From positions 1 through 32,988 of the forward strand of contig CALKWT010000275.1 in assembly GCA_938003885.1 (NCBI GenBank): a stretch of 32,988 nucleotides of DNA, read 5' to 3'. A program made the position numbers and the translations under genes. Under the pieces are notes generated by a model, which saw only the letters and a program-made list of their open reading frames with translations, was not told the DNA's origin and did not search any database. Positions 1 through 8,612 of this stretch are shown piece by piece (positions within the stretch are counted from its first letter, which is position 1; every line of letters begins with the position of its first letter). This DNA comes from an uncultured Balneolaceae bacterium. Lineage in GTDB: Bacteria > Bacteroidota > Rhodothermia > Balneolales > Balneolaceae.

Positions 1-1554
1 GGTGGATTTAATACACAACTCAACAAATCCAGAACCCTTGCGGCTTCCCGTGACCGGTTGATTACTCCTAACCTGCCTACGATTAATACGGCGACCCAGA
101 ACAGCCAGGCACGTGAGGGCCAGTATCAGCACTGGGCAACTGCAGGAATTTTCGGCAGATTTAACTACAACTACAAGCAGCGTTACCTGCTGGAAGTGAA
201 CGCCCGGTACGACGGCAGCTCCCGTTTTCTGGATGATCAGAGATGGAACCTTTTCCCCTCTGTCTCTGTGGGATGGGATTTGGCTCGTGAATCGTTCTTC
301 GATGTTGCGGCGATCAATCAGCTGAAGTTTAGAATGTCCTATGGGGAGCTCGGTAACCAGAATACTGCAAACTGGTACCCGTTCCACCCTAGTGTGCCTG
401 TAAGTGTTAACGCCGGCGGATGGCTGGTGAACGGCCAGCGTCCAACCGTGGCAAGTGCACCTCCACTGGTAAGCTCATTGCTCACCTGGGAAAGAGTCGA
501 GAGCTGGAACGCCGGTGTTGATTTGGGAATGCTGGAGGACCGTTTGATGCTTTCGTTAGATGTCTATGAGCGGAAGACCCTCGACATGGTGGGTCCTGCA
601 CCGGAACTTCCTGCAATTCTGGGAACAGGAGTGCCACGTTTGAACAACGCGGATATGAAATCCACAGGTTTCGAACTGGAAGCGATATGGAGAGATAATA
701 TCGATCAGTTTAATTACAGCATCCGTGCTGTACTTTCTGATGATCAACAGACCGTTACCAACTACCCTAACCCGACCGGCAATATCGGGGCGTGGTACAA
801 TGGCCGTAAGAGCGGTGAGATCTGGGGTTATGAAACCATCGGTATTGCACGTACCCAGGCAGAGATGGATGCCCATCTGGCAAACGTCGACCAAAGTGCA
901 CTCGGCTCCAACTGGCAGGCTGGTGATATTATGTACAAGGATGTCAACGGAGACGGTGTGATTGACGGTGGAAGTGGTGTTCTCGGCGATACCGGAGACC
1001 GTTCCATCATCGGAAACTCTTCTCCCCGATACCGTTTCAGCTTCGACATCAACGGAAGCTACAGGAACTTCGACTTTAGAATTTTCCTCCAGGGTGTTGG
1101 AAAACGAGACTATATGCCAAACGGACCTTACTTCTGGGGTGCTGCCGGAGAAGGAATGTGGCAGGCTGCCGGCTTTGAAGAACACATGGATTTCTTCCGG
1201 GATGAAAATTCCGTCATGGTTCAGGCAGGTATAGCGGATGTAAACCTGGATGCATATTTCCCAAGGCCCGCTTTTGGAACTGGTAAGAACAGGCATACTC
1301 AGACTTACTTTCTGCAGGATGCCTCCTACCTGAGGCTTAAGAACCTTCAGCTGGGTTACACCTTGCCAGCGTCTCTTACTTCGCAGGCAGGTATCTCAAA
1401 CTTTAGAGTATTCTTGTCGGGAGAAAACCTCCTTACGTTTACAGGCCTGACCAGTATTTTTGATCCTGAAACCGTAGCATTGGCAGGATGGAATGATGGT
1501 AAAACCTATCCGCTCGCCAAAGTTTACTCACTGGGTGTCGAAATCAGATTTTAA
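1..1554 (+). CDS. SusC-like TonB-dependent outer-membrane receptor, 3' part (5' end outside window)
   Basis: The reading frame is open from the first base, so the gene enters from the left; a TTG at 58 is only an internal codon. The visible roughly 517 residues are the C-terminal half of a SusC/RagA-type barrel, whose full family length is about 1000 residues. Seen: alternating aromatic beta-strand blocks (FGRFNYNYKQRYLLEVNARYD, near the start), a calcium-loop-like DVNGDGVIDG stretch, and the family's closing strand YSLGVEIRF with terminal Phe. The plug domain and TonB box lie outside the window. Role from family knowledge: import of oligosaccharides across the outer membrane using TonB energy, with SusD as lid. 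SusD starts 19 bp downstream, so they are co-transcribed. Substrate cannot be read from this half alone; the GH16 and sulfatases downstream suggest a marine polysaccharide. Confidence 0.93.
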   Translation, partial: GGFNTQLNKSRTLAASRDRLITPNLPTINTATQNSQAREGQYQHWATAGIFGRFNYNYKQRYLLEVNARYDGSSRFLDDQRWNLFPSVSVGWDLARESFFDVAAINQLKFRMSYGELGNQNTANWYPFHPSVPVSVNAGGWLVNGQRPTVASAPPLVSSLLTWERVESWNAGVDLGMLEDRLMLSLDVYERKTLDMVGPAPELPAILGTGVPRLNNADMKSTGFELEAIWRDNIDQFNYSIRAVLSDDQQTVTNYPNPTGNIGAWYNGRKSGEIWGYETIGIARTQAEMDAHLANVDQSALGSNWQAGDIMYKDVNGDGVIDGGSGVLGDTGDRSIIGNSSPRYRFSFDINGSYRNFDFRIFLQGVGKRDYMPNGPYFWGAAGEGMWQAAGFEEHMDFFRDENSVMVQAGIADVNLDAYFPRPAFGTGKNRHTQTYFLQDASYLRLKNLQLGYTLPASLTSQAGISNFRVFLSGENLLTFTGLTSIFDPETVALAGWNDGKTYPLAKVYSLGVEIRF

Positions 1555-1573
1555 TCATTAGCCATAGAACATT

Positions 1574-3529
1574 ATGAAACCAACAAGTTTAAAATTAATA
1601 GCCATCGCCGTACTGGTTGTACTCGTGGCAGGTTGTGACGATTTTCTGAACCGGAACCCGCTTTCGGATGTCACACCCGCAGAGTATCTCTGGCATGAAG
1701 CAGACCTGGCCGCATACACCATCAACCGGTATAACTTTCCATCCCATGGCGGCTGGGGAGTTGGAACCTTCGCAAGCGATAACCATACCGATAACCAAGC
1801 CACTTCCGGCTACGCCACACGTTGGGTACCCGGAGAGTGGAGAGTGCCGAGCAGCGGCGGAGCCTGGGCTTTCGGAAACATCTATCAGCTCAACTACTTT
1901 CTGGATACAGTACTGCCCCGGTATGAAAGCGGTGAACTCTCTGGAAATCAGGATAATATCGAACACTATATCGGTGAAGCCTATTTCCTCCGTGCTTATG
2001 AGTACTTTAACAGAGTTCAGGAGCTGGGTGACTTTCCGATCGTAACGGCCCCGCTTCCGGATGAGATGGACGCCCTGGTGCAAGCTTCTGAACGACGCCC
2101 CAGGAATGAAGTAGGCCGGTTTATCCTGGAGGATCTGGACCGTGCCATTGAGCTGCTGAGCAGCAATCCTCCCGGAGGAACCAACCGGATCTCAAGATAT
2201 GCTGCCCTGCTGTTCAAATCGAGAGTGGCTCTGCATGAGGGCACCTGGTTGAAATACCACGCCGGTACAGCGCACGTTCCGGGCGGCCCGGGTTGGCCCG
2301 GAGGCTCCTACTCTGTCGATATCGATGCAGAGAGCCGATTCTTCCTGCAGCAGGCAACAGAAGCAGCTTCTGAAGTGGCTGACCTGATCCCTCTGGTGGA
2401 GAGTACCCATGATGATGGGTATGACAGCTCTGAAAACCCGTACTTCACCATGTTTGGTGACGAAAACCTCTCATCATACAGTGAAGTGCTGCTGTGGAGA
2501 GATTACAATCTCGGCGAAGGGATCTATCATAATGTGAACCACTATATCAACCAGAACGGCGGGAACACAGGGTATACGCGTGAATTTGTCGACACCTTTG
2601 TAATGGCAAACGGATTGCCGATCTACGCTCCTGGTTCAGGATATGCCGGAGATGACTACATATCTGATGTTAAGGTTGGCAGGGACAACCGTCTGCAACT
2701 CTTTATGAAGGCACCCGGGGAGTTGAGGCTGACCAATGCCACGACGCCTGACGGTGAGCCGATCCTGGAAGGGGAACCCGACATTGTTGGACTGGCTGAA
2801 ACCCGTTACGTAACAGGATATGCCGTCAAAAAAGGCCTCAATTACGAAATGCGGGATGACGGGAGTTCTGATACGATTGGTGCCATTATTTTCCGGGCAG
2901 TGGAAGCGTACCTTAACTATATTGAAGCTTCTTACTTGCTGAACGGTTCGATTGACGGGAAAGCAGATCAATACTGGAGAGCCATCCGTGAGCGGGCGGG
3001 AATTCAACCAGACTATATGGTCACTGTGAATGCCACCAACATGCAGCTGGAGGCAAAAAATGACTTTGGTGCCTACTCTGCAGGACAGATTCTAAACGAC
3101 CCGATCCTCTATAATATTCGCAGAGAGCGCCGAAGCGAGCTGATGGCGGAAGGTTTGAGATACTTTGACCTGAAGAGATGGAGAGCTCTCGATCAGCTGA
3201 TTGACCAGCCCCATATCATTGAAGGATTCAAACTGTGGGGCCCGATGCAAGAGTGGTACGAAGGCGACCTGATCCGGCCTGAAGATCCGGGAACACCCAA
3301 TGTGTCGAGCGACCAGGACAGTGAGTACCTCCAGGTGTACAGAAGGAATCTGGACAGCGGCAACTTTGTTCGGGATGGGTATCGTTGGGCAAAAGCACAC
3401 TACCTCTCACCGATTGCCATTCAGCACTTCAGTATTACCACGGAAGGAGAATCGAGTGATCTGGAATCTTCTGTGATCTACCAGAACCCATACTGGCCTC
3501 TGCAAGGAAATGCGGGCGCTATTGAATAA
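1574..3529 (+). CDS. SusD/RagB-family outer-membrane glycan-binding lipoprotein
   Basis: A 651-residue lipoprotein. The N-terminus has a hydrophobic signal ending in VLVAGC, so Cys21 is the likely lipidated residue, followed at once by the SusD-type opening DDFLNRNPLSDVTP. The C-terminal part carries the family signature NIRRERRSELMAEGLRYFDLKRW in two blocks (about residues 516-537). SusD proteins sit on the cell surface and form the lid of the SusC transporter, capturing glycan chains. The length is slightly above the usual 500-620. It follows SusC by 19 bp, typical for an operon pair. A strong hairpin with a T-run follows it (3567-3603), so the SusC-SusD transcript may end or be attenuated there. 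No ligand can be assigned from sequence alone. Confidence 0.95.
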   Translation: MKPTSLKLIAIAVLVVLVAGCDDFLNRNPLSDVTPAEYLWHEADLAAYTINRYNFPSHGGWGVGTFASDNHTDNQATSGYATRWVPGEWRVPSSGGAWAFGNIYQLNYFLDTVLPRYESGELSGNQDNIEHYIGEAYFLRAYEYFNRVQELGDFPIVTAPLPDEMDALVQASERRPRNEVGRFILEDLDRAIELLSSNPPGGTNRISRYAALLFKSRVALHEGTWLKYHAGTAHVPGGPGWPGGSYSVDIDAESRFFLQQATEAASEVADLIPLVESTHDDGYDSSENPYFTMFGDENLSSYSEVLLWRDYNLGEGIYHNVNHYINQNGGNTGYTREFVDTFVMANGLPIYAPGSGYAGDDYISDVKVGRDNRLQLFMKAPGELRLTNATTPDGEPILEGEPDIVGLAETRYVTGYAVKKGLNYEMRDDGSSDTIGAIIFRAVEAYLNYIEASYLLNGSIDGKADQYWRAIRERAGIQPDYMVTVNATNMQLEAKNDFGAYSAGQILNDPILYNIRRERRSELMAEGLRYFDLKRWRALDQLIDQPHIIEGFKLWGPMQEWYEGDLIRPEDPGTPNVSSDQDSEYLQVYRRNLDSGNFVRDGYRWAKAHYLSPIAIQHFSITTEGESSDLESSVIYQNPYWPLQGNAGAIE

Positions 3530-3566
3530 AAGTATGAAAAGGACATCTCTATAAATTAACCCTTAC

Positions 3567-3603
3567 AAAGTACAGTAGTCGGAGAGGCTGCTGTACTTTT
3601 TTT
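3567..3603 (+). terminator. Rho-independent terminator or attenuator after SusD
   Basis: AAAGTACAGTAG (3567-3578) pairs with CTGCTGTACTTT (3588-3599) in a 12-bp stem with one G-T pair and a 9-nt loop. It runs into seven consecutive T (3597-3603). The last T is only 12 nt before the start codon of the GH16 gene, so the hairpin sits between SusD and GH16 inside what otherwise looks like one locus. Confidence 0.8.
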
Positions 3604-3615
3604 ATTCCAGATGCC

Positions 3616-4452
3616 ATGCGATCTACTGCTGTACTTTTCATCCTTCTCCTCTTTGTATCCTGCGGGACAGACAGGAAAACCGCAACAGGGACAGAGAATG
3701 GTTCCGGGAGTTCTGAAATTTCATGGGAACTGATCTGGGAGGATGACTTTACAGGTGTGAGTGCACCCGATCCCGAAAAATGGAGTTTTGCAGGCAGGAA
3801 CCGGGCCAATTGGGGAATGTACTGCAGGGAGAGTGCCGAAACCGTATTTGTCGAGAATGATCAGCTGGTAATCCGAAGCGGGCTCAATACCGCAGAGTCT
3901 GATTCTGTAAAATATCAGACGGGCTGCATCAATACCAAAGACAAGTTCAGTTTCCGCTACGGCAAGGTAGAAGTTCATGCGAAGCTCTCTGCCGGGAAAG
4001 GGTCCTGGCCGGCAATCTGGATGATGCCACAGGAAGCGGTGTATGGGGGCTGGCCCTACAGCGGGGAGATCGACATCATGGAACATCTCAATTTTGACAC
4101 ATTTGTCTACCAGACCCTGCATACAGAGCACACCTACATCAACGAGCAGACTTCTACCCCTCCTAACCACGCAACCGCTGAAATCGATCCGAGTTCGTTC
4201 AACACCTATGGCATAGAGTGGTTTCCTGAACGGATCGACTTTTTAGTCAACGGAAGGAGAAGTTTTACTTACCCTAAACTGGATGGAGCTGATCAGGTTC
4301 AATGGCCGTTTGACCAGAGTTTCTACCTGATCCTGAATCAGGCGTTGGGGGGAGACTGGGTCGGCGAGATCCACGACAAAGATCTGCCTGTGCAGATGGT
4401 GGTCGACTGGGTGAAGGTCTATCAGCAAGCTGAAGGCCCGGTCAGAAATTGA
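3616..4452 (+). CDS. GH16-family endo-glycosidase lipoprotein (laminarinase-like)
   Basis: A 278-residue secreted glycoside hydrolase family 16 protein. The signal peptide ends in LFVSC (Cys16 lipidation), which supports the ATG at 3616. The catalytic signature is GEIDIMEH with nucleophile Glu151, assisting Asp153 and acid/base Glu156; the one-residue bulge form EIDIME is that of beta-1,3-glucanases and related enzymes. Other family blocks seen: FRYGKVEVHAKL, WPAIWMMP, and a closing strand VDWVKVYQQ. GH16 enzymes cut beta-1,3/1,4 glucans or galactans (laminarin, agar, carrageenan, porphyran). The overall pattern resembles the laminarinase-type subfamily, but neighbouring sulfatases leave a sulfated galactan possible. 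No carbohydrate-binding module is attached. The start lies just after a terminator-like hairpin, so expression may depend on read-through. Confidence 0.92.
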   Translation: MRSTAVLFILLLFVSCGTDRKTATGTENGSGSSEISWELIWEDDFTGVSAPDPEKWSFAGRNRANWGMYCRESAETVFVENDQLVIRSGLNTAESDSVKYQTGCINTKDKFSFRYGKVEVHAKLSAGKGSWPAIWMMPQEAVYGGWPYSGEIDIMEHLNFDTFVYQTLHTEHTYINEQTSTPPNHATAEIDPSSFNTYGIEWFPERIDFLVNGRRSFTYPKLDGADQVQWPFDQSFYLILNQALGGDWVGEIHDKDLPVQMVVDWVKVYQQAEGPVRN

Positions 4453-4531
4453 AGATGAAGATATTTTATAACAATCATATCGATCTTCTTCTAACTTTAG
4501 TACATTATTAATCAATATCAAATCATCCAAA

Positions 4532-4551
4532 CACCTGCTATCAGACAGGTG
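4532..4551 (+). other. Small hairpin in the leader of the first sulfatase gene
   Basis: CACCTG (4532-4537) and CAGGTG (4546-4551) form a 6-bp stem with an 8-nt loop. The structure includes the GTG at 4549 that could be read as a start codon, which makes that start less likely than the ATG at 4561 or 4576. No T-run follows, so it is not a terminator. Confidence 0.35.
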
Positions 4552-4560
4552 CTCATCAAA

Positions 4561-6174
4561 ATGACGTTTTTCATCATGCCGATCAACAAACGGATACCAT
4601 GGATTGTACTTCTCATCTTTTCAGGACTATTCATCTCATCCTGCAGCACAACGACCACTCCACCCGAAAGACCGAACATCATTTTTGTTTTTACCGATGA
4701 TCACGGCAGTCATTCAGTAAGCGCTTATGGATCCAGGATTTTAGAAACGCCGAATATGGACCGGCTGGCCAGCGAGGGAATACTCTTTCAGAATGCCTTT
4801 GTCACCAACTCGATCTGTGCACCAAGCCGGGGTGTTCTTCTCACCGGAAAGCACAGTCATATCAACGGACAGCTGACCAATGCCCAGGTGTTTGACGGCT
4901 CGCAGCCTACCTATCCAAAAGCACTTCAGGAAGCGGGCTACAAAACAGCCCTGATCGGGAAGTGGCACCTCCAGAGTGACCCCACAGGTTTTGACCACTG
5001 GGATATACTGCCAGGGCAAGGGAATTACTACAACCCGGTCTTTATTACACCGGAGGGCCAGCATCAGGCGGAGGGTTATGTAACCGATATTATCACCGAC
5101 AAGGTGATCGACTGGATCGACTCCAATAAAGATGGGGATCAGCCTTTCATGATCAATTATCACCACAAGGCACCTCACCGAAACTGGAAACCGGGCCCGG
5201 AACAGCTCGGCATGTTTGATGGGATCGATCTGCCCGAACCTGAAACCCTGTTTTCCAACTGGTCAGGTGAGTTGACCGGGGGTGAAATCGATGAAGAGGC
5301 ACTGGAGGGGCGAACCACAGGCGTCCGGACACAGGAGATGACTCTGATGAACCACTTCAGCAAGGCGTGGGATCTCAAATTTCCACCCGACAGCGTGATG
5401 AATGAGCCCTACGCACAATCATGGAAAAATTTTCACAGCCGCCTGACAGAGAGTCAGCGCGAAGCGTGGGATGAGGTATATGATGCCTATTATGAAGAGT
5501 TTAAGGAGCTGGATCTGGAAGGAGAGGAGCTGCTGAGCTGGATCTATCAGAGGTATATCAAGGATTATCTGACGACGATTGTTTCTGTAGATGACAATCT
5601 TGGAAGGCTTCTGGACTATCTTGACGAGACTGGCCTGGCCGACAACACCGTGGTGGTCTACACGTCCGATCAGGGCTTCTTCCTGGGTGACCACGGGTGG
5701 TATGACAAAAGATGGATGTATGAAGAGTCGCTCCATATACCATTGATGATCCGGTGGCCCGACGGTATCGCAGCCGGAAGCGAAAACAGCGACCTGGTTC
5801 AAAATATTGACTTTGCTCCGACTCTGATGGACCTGGCTGGTGCTAATATTCCGGATGATGTGCAGGGAAGAAGTCTGGTACCTTTGATGAAAGGGGAAAC
5901 TCCTTCGGACTGGAGAGAATCGATCTACTACCACTATTACGAATACCCGGGCGAGCATGCCGTGCCGAGACATTACGGAGTCCGGACTGATACCCACAAG
6001 TTGATCTACTTCTATGAGCTGGATGAATGGGAGCTGTTTGACCTGGAGAAAGACCCGAACGAAATGAGAAGCGTCTATAGTGATCCCGAGTATGCAGACG
6101 TTGTGGCTGAACTGAAAGAGGAGCTAATTCGTCTGCGTGACAAGTATGATGTCCCGGAAGTGGATCCCGTATAG
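4561..6174 (+). CDS. Type I sulfatase lipoprotein (N-acetylglucosamine-6-sulfatase-like)
   Basis: A sulfatase of about 537 residues. The alkaline-phosphatase-superfamily metal site FTDDHG follows RPNIIF, and the active-site motif is CAPSRGVLLTGK. Its Cys (codon 4816-4818, residue 86 from this start) should be converted to formylglycine by a maturase not found in this window. Further blocks: LIGKWHLQSDPTGFD, YHHKAPHRNW, VVYTSDQGFFLGDHGW, and a tail with LFDLEKDPNEMRSVY. This combination resembles the S1_11 type that removes 6-O-sulfate from GlcNAc, but marine relatives may act on other sugars. The signal peptide ends in FISSC, so it is a lipoprotein. Starts at 4549 (GTG), 4561 and 4576 are possible; 4576 gives the most usual signal length. 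The next sulfatase follows after 43 bp. Confidence 0.93.
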   Translation: MTFFIMPINKRIPWIVLLIFSGLFISSCSTTTTPPERPNIIFVFTDDHGSHSVSAYGSRILETPNMDRLASEGILFQNAFVTNSICAPSRGVLLTGKHSHINGQLTNAQVFDGSQPTYPKALQEAGYKTALIGKWHLQSDPTGFDHWDILPGQGNYYNPVFITPEGQHQAEGYVTDIITDKVIDWIDSNKDGDQPFMINYHHKAPHRNWKPGPEQLGMFDGIDLPEPETLFSNWSGELTGGEIDEEALEGRTTGVRTQEMTLMNHFSKAWDLKFPPDSVMNEPYAQSWKNFHSRLTESQREAWDEVYDAYYEEFKELDLEGEELLSWIYQRYIKDYLTTIVSVDDNLGRLLDYLDETGLADNTVVVYTSDQGFFLGDHGWYDKRWMYEESLHIPLMIRWPDGIAAGSENSDLVQNIDFAPTLMDLAGANIPDDVQGRSLVPLMKGETPSDWRESIYYHYYEYPGEHAVPRHYGVRTDTHKLIYFYELDEWELFDLEKDPNEMRSVYSDPEYADVVAELKEELIRLRDKYDVPEVDPV

Positions 6175-6217
6175 ACATTACCGTCTTTGAAACAATGAAC
6201 CTGAAAACCCGCTGCTG

Positions 6218-7714
6218 ATGAATCGGACCTTTCGTTTTCCACCTCTATGGATCCTCCTCTTTTTTGCAGGAGGATTGATTTCCTGTACGGATCAGAATCG
6301 GGGGGATCAGGAAAATTCTGCAATCGGTTCACGTCCCAACATCATCTACATTCTCGCGGATGATCTGGGTTACGGAGACCTGGGCGCGTATGGCGGGCAG
6401 CAGATCGAAACACCGAACCTGGACCGGCTCTCTGATGAGGGGATCAGGTTCACACAACATTACTCGGGTAGTACTGTGTGTGCTCCGGCCCGTTCGGTTC
6501 TGATGACAGGCCTTCACACCGGCCATACCCCCATTCGTGGAAACCGGGAAATTTTACCAATTGGCCAGCATCCGCTTCCGGAGGGGACCCTCACGTTGGC
6601 GCGAGTTCTCAAGGATGCGGGATATGCCACCGGGGCCTTCGGGAAGTGGGGCTTGGGAGGGCCCGAATCGGAGGGGTTGCCCTCTTTGCAAGGGTTTGAT
6701 CACTTTTTTGGATTCCTTGATCAGCGCCGGGCGCACTTCTACTATCCCGAGTTTCTCTTTCGCGATCTGAAAGGAAGGGAGCTGGAACGTGTCTCGCTGG
6801 ATGGTAACATTACGGATGATGATCCTGAACGCAGCCCCGGATCGGGCCGACCTATTGAAGCTGTGCAGTACGCTCCCGAAGTGATGCAGCGGGAAGCTCT
6901 GGCTTTTATAGAAGAACATCGGGAAGTTCCATTTTTTCTCTATTTGCCGATGCAGCTTCCGCATGCATCTCTGGAGGTACCGGATGAGTTCCTACAGATC
7001 TATCTGGACGAAAATGGAGAGAGTATCTTTGATGAGGAGCCTACTCCTCAGGGGCATTATGTGAACAGCTCTATGCCGAAGGCGGCATATGCGGCGATGG
7101 TCACCTTTCTGGATCACCAGGTAGGTGACCTGCTCGGTAAACTGGATGAACTGAACATCGCCGATCATACGCTGGTACTTTTTACCAGTGACAACGGCTC
7201 GTATGCAGAGGGGGGATATCACTACTCTATGCTCAACTCCAACGCACTCTTCCGGGGCGGAAAGAGAGATCTGTATGAAGGTGGGATCCGGGTCCCTTTG
7301 ATTGCACGCTGGCCTTCTGTGGTGGCCGGCGGACAGATGAGTCCTCACATCTCAGGGTTCCAGGATATGATGCCAACATTTGCTGAGCTGGCAGGGACGG
7401 AAGTACCGGCAGATACCGATGGTATTTCGCTGCTACCCACACTGACGGGGGATGGCGAGCAGCAGGAACATGACTATCTATACTGGGAGTTTCATGAGCA
7501 GGGCGGGAAGCAGGCGGTTCGGAAAGGGGATTGGAAGGCGGTGCGACTGAACGTACGTGAGAATCCTGACAGCCCGCTGGAACTGTATCATCTTGCCGAA
7601 GACCCTGGTGAAACCACAAATGTGGCGGAGGAGCATCCGGAGATCGTGAGAGAGATGGAGCGTCTGATCCGGGAAGCCCATCTGCCTTCAGAAGTCTTCC
7701 CTTTAGGTATTTAA
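6218..7714 (+). CDS. Arylsulfatase-type sulfatase lipoprotein
   Basis: A second, clearly different sulfatase of 498 residues. The signal peptide ends in GLISC (Cys23). Metal-binding ADDLGYGDLG follows RPNIIYI, and the active-site motif is CAPARSVLMTG with Cys88 as the formylglycine precursor. GAFGKWGLGGPESEG replaces the more common GKWHLG, as seen in the branch that also has QRRAHFYYPEF. The second metal region is FTSDNGSYAEGG, and the tail has ELYHLAEDPGETTNVAEEHP. It resembles the arylsulfatase A type with a long middle insertion. It is probably surface or periplasmic and co-transcribed with the preceding sulfatase (43-bp gap). The two enzymes differ enough that they probably take different sulfate positions or linkages on the same polymer. 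Confidence 0.93.
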   Translation: MNRTFRFPPLWILLFFAGGLISCTDQNRGDQENSAIGSRPNIIYILADDLGYGDLGAYGGQQIETPNLDRLSDEGIRFTQHYSGSTVCAPARSVLMTGLHTGHTPIRGNREILPIGQHPLPEGTLTLARVLKDAGYATGAFGKWGLGGPESEGLPSLQGFDHFFGFLDQRRAHFYYPEFLFRDLKGRELERVSLDGNITDDDPERSPGSGRPIEAVQYAPEVMQREALAFIEEHREVPFFLYLPMQLPHASLEVPDEFLQIYLDENGESIFDEEPTPQGHYVNSSMPKAAYAAMVTFLDHQVGDLLGKLDELNIADHTLVLFTSDNGSYAEGGYHYSMLNSNALFRGGKRDLYEGGIRVPLIARWPSVVAGGQMSPHISGFQDMMPTFAELAGTEVPADTDGISLLPTLTGDGEQQEHDYLYWEFHEQGGKQAVRKGDWKAVRLNVRENPDSPLELYHLAEDPGETTNVAEEHPEIVREMERLIREAHLPSEVFPLGI

Positions 7715-7883
7715 TTGAGCAATAATCGGGTGAACTGGCTCCGGGAATTATCGCAGCTCTTCGATTCTCCCATCCCGGGATGGAGGTTGCTGACGATCCA
7801 GCAACGTGCAATCGCCCTGTCCGTCGTACGGTGATATCGTACGGCCGGCGCGAACCCTTTCTTATCTTTTTACAATTTTTCTA

Positions 7884-7914
7884 TTTGAGTTTGTTGAGGA
7901 AGCTCCTACATTTG
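7884..7914 (+). promoter_or_regulatory. Bacteroidota-type promoter for the TetR regulator gene
   Basis: TTTG (7884-7887), a 19-bp spacer, then TACATTTG (7907-7914). This matches the established Bacteroidota primary-sigma consensus TTTG-N19/21-TAnnTTTG at every fixed position. Transcription would begin around 7919-7922, about 30 bp before the ATG at 7949. Confidence 0.65.
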
Positions 7915-7921
7915 ACCGCTT

Positions 7922-7937
7922 GAATGAACGTTCAATC
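7922..7937 (+). promoter_or_regulatory. Probable TetR operator (interrupted palindrome GAATGAACGTTCAATC)
   Basis: The centre TGAACGTTCA is a perfect 10-bp palindrome. With one mismatched pair it extends to 16 bp (GA-A-TGAAC/GTTCA-A-TC). It lies just downstream of the promoter -7 box, covering the expected transcription start, and ends 11 bp before the TetR start codon. That is where an autorepressor would block transcription. The efflux operon has no obvious second copy in its own 103-bp leader, so control of the pump may come through read-through from this promoter. Confidence 0.6.
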
Positions 7938-7948
7938 GTTTTGCAGGA

Positions 7949-8509
7949 ATGAAGCAGCTAACCGATAAACAGAAAGCCATTTTTGATAGTACACTCATGC
8001 TGATCCGGGAGCATGGTTTCCACGGTACCACCATGAGCCAGGTTGCAAAAAAAGCAGGTGTGGCTGCGGGTACCATCTATCACTACTTTGAGAGCAAGGA
8101 TAAACTCATCAGCGAGCTCTACAACTACAATCGCAATTTGACGATTGAGGTGATCGATAACTCACTAAGTGAGAAGCACTCATTTAAAGAGAATTTTTAC
8201 CATCTGTGGGAAGCCCTCCATCAGTTTTACATCGACAACACCCAGATTCTCATCTTTTTTGAGCAGTATGTTAACTCTCCCTATAAAGCAGACAAGAACA
8301 ATGCCTATTCTCACAGCCGGCTATTATCTTTTTTCGAAGAAGGAATCAAGAACGGCTATCTGAAAAAGGTCAGTCCAAAACTGGCTATGGTATTGACCGT
8401 CAGCAACATTGCCATTGCTGCAAAGATGCACAAATTTGGAAACCCGGAAGCGGGAAGTACCAGCATGGAGCAGATGCGGGATATCTTTTGGGACGGGATT
8501 GCCGTATGA
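7949..8509 (+). CDS. TetR/AcrR-family transcriptional regulator
   Basis: A 186-residue regulator with a canonical TetR N-terminal helix-turn-helix: IREHGFHGTTMSQVAKKAGVAA, then GTIYHYFESKDKLISEL (residues about 18-58). The C-terminal helical part is the variable ligand-binding and dimerisation domain. It lies directly upstream of and in the same direction as a complete RND efflux operon (103-bp gap), so it most likely represses that operon and itself. The promoter and palindrome at 7884-7937 fit autoregulation. The inducing ligand cannot be predicted from sequence. The ATG at 7949 is preceded by CAGGA, too close to be a standard ribosome-binding site, which is common in this phylum. Confidence 0.93.
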   Translation: MKQLTDKQKAIFDSTLMLIREHGFHGTTMSQVAKKAGVAAGTIYHYFESKDKLISELYNYNRNLTIEVIDNSLSEKHSFKENFYHLWEALHQFYIDNTQILIFFEQYVNSPYKADKNNAYSHSRLLSFFEEGIKNGYLKKVSPKLAMVLTVSNIAIAAKMHKFGNPEAGSTSMEQMRDIFWDGIAV

Positions 8510-8612
8510 GCATGAGCGATTCTGCTATCAATAGTTCGGGTACCCTTTCAGGAATTTGAAATCAGACCCGTTTCCTCTCAATCAGTTAAACTTTAAGACG
8601 ATATAAATAAAA

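Noticed and set aside
556..1296. Long open frame (246 codons) on the minus strand inside the SusC gene
   Set aside because: It is entirely antisense to a clearly conserved TonB-receptor frame, lacks any protein motif, and has a composition expected of a shadow frame.
6632..6666. GKWGLG in the second sulfatase considered as a lost catalytic His
   Set aside because: This form is, to my knowledge, normal for that arylsulfatase branch (with the QRRAHFYYP block), and the formylglycine Cys and metal ligands are intact.
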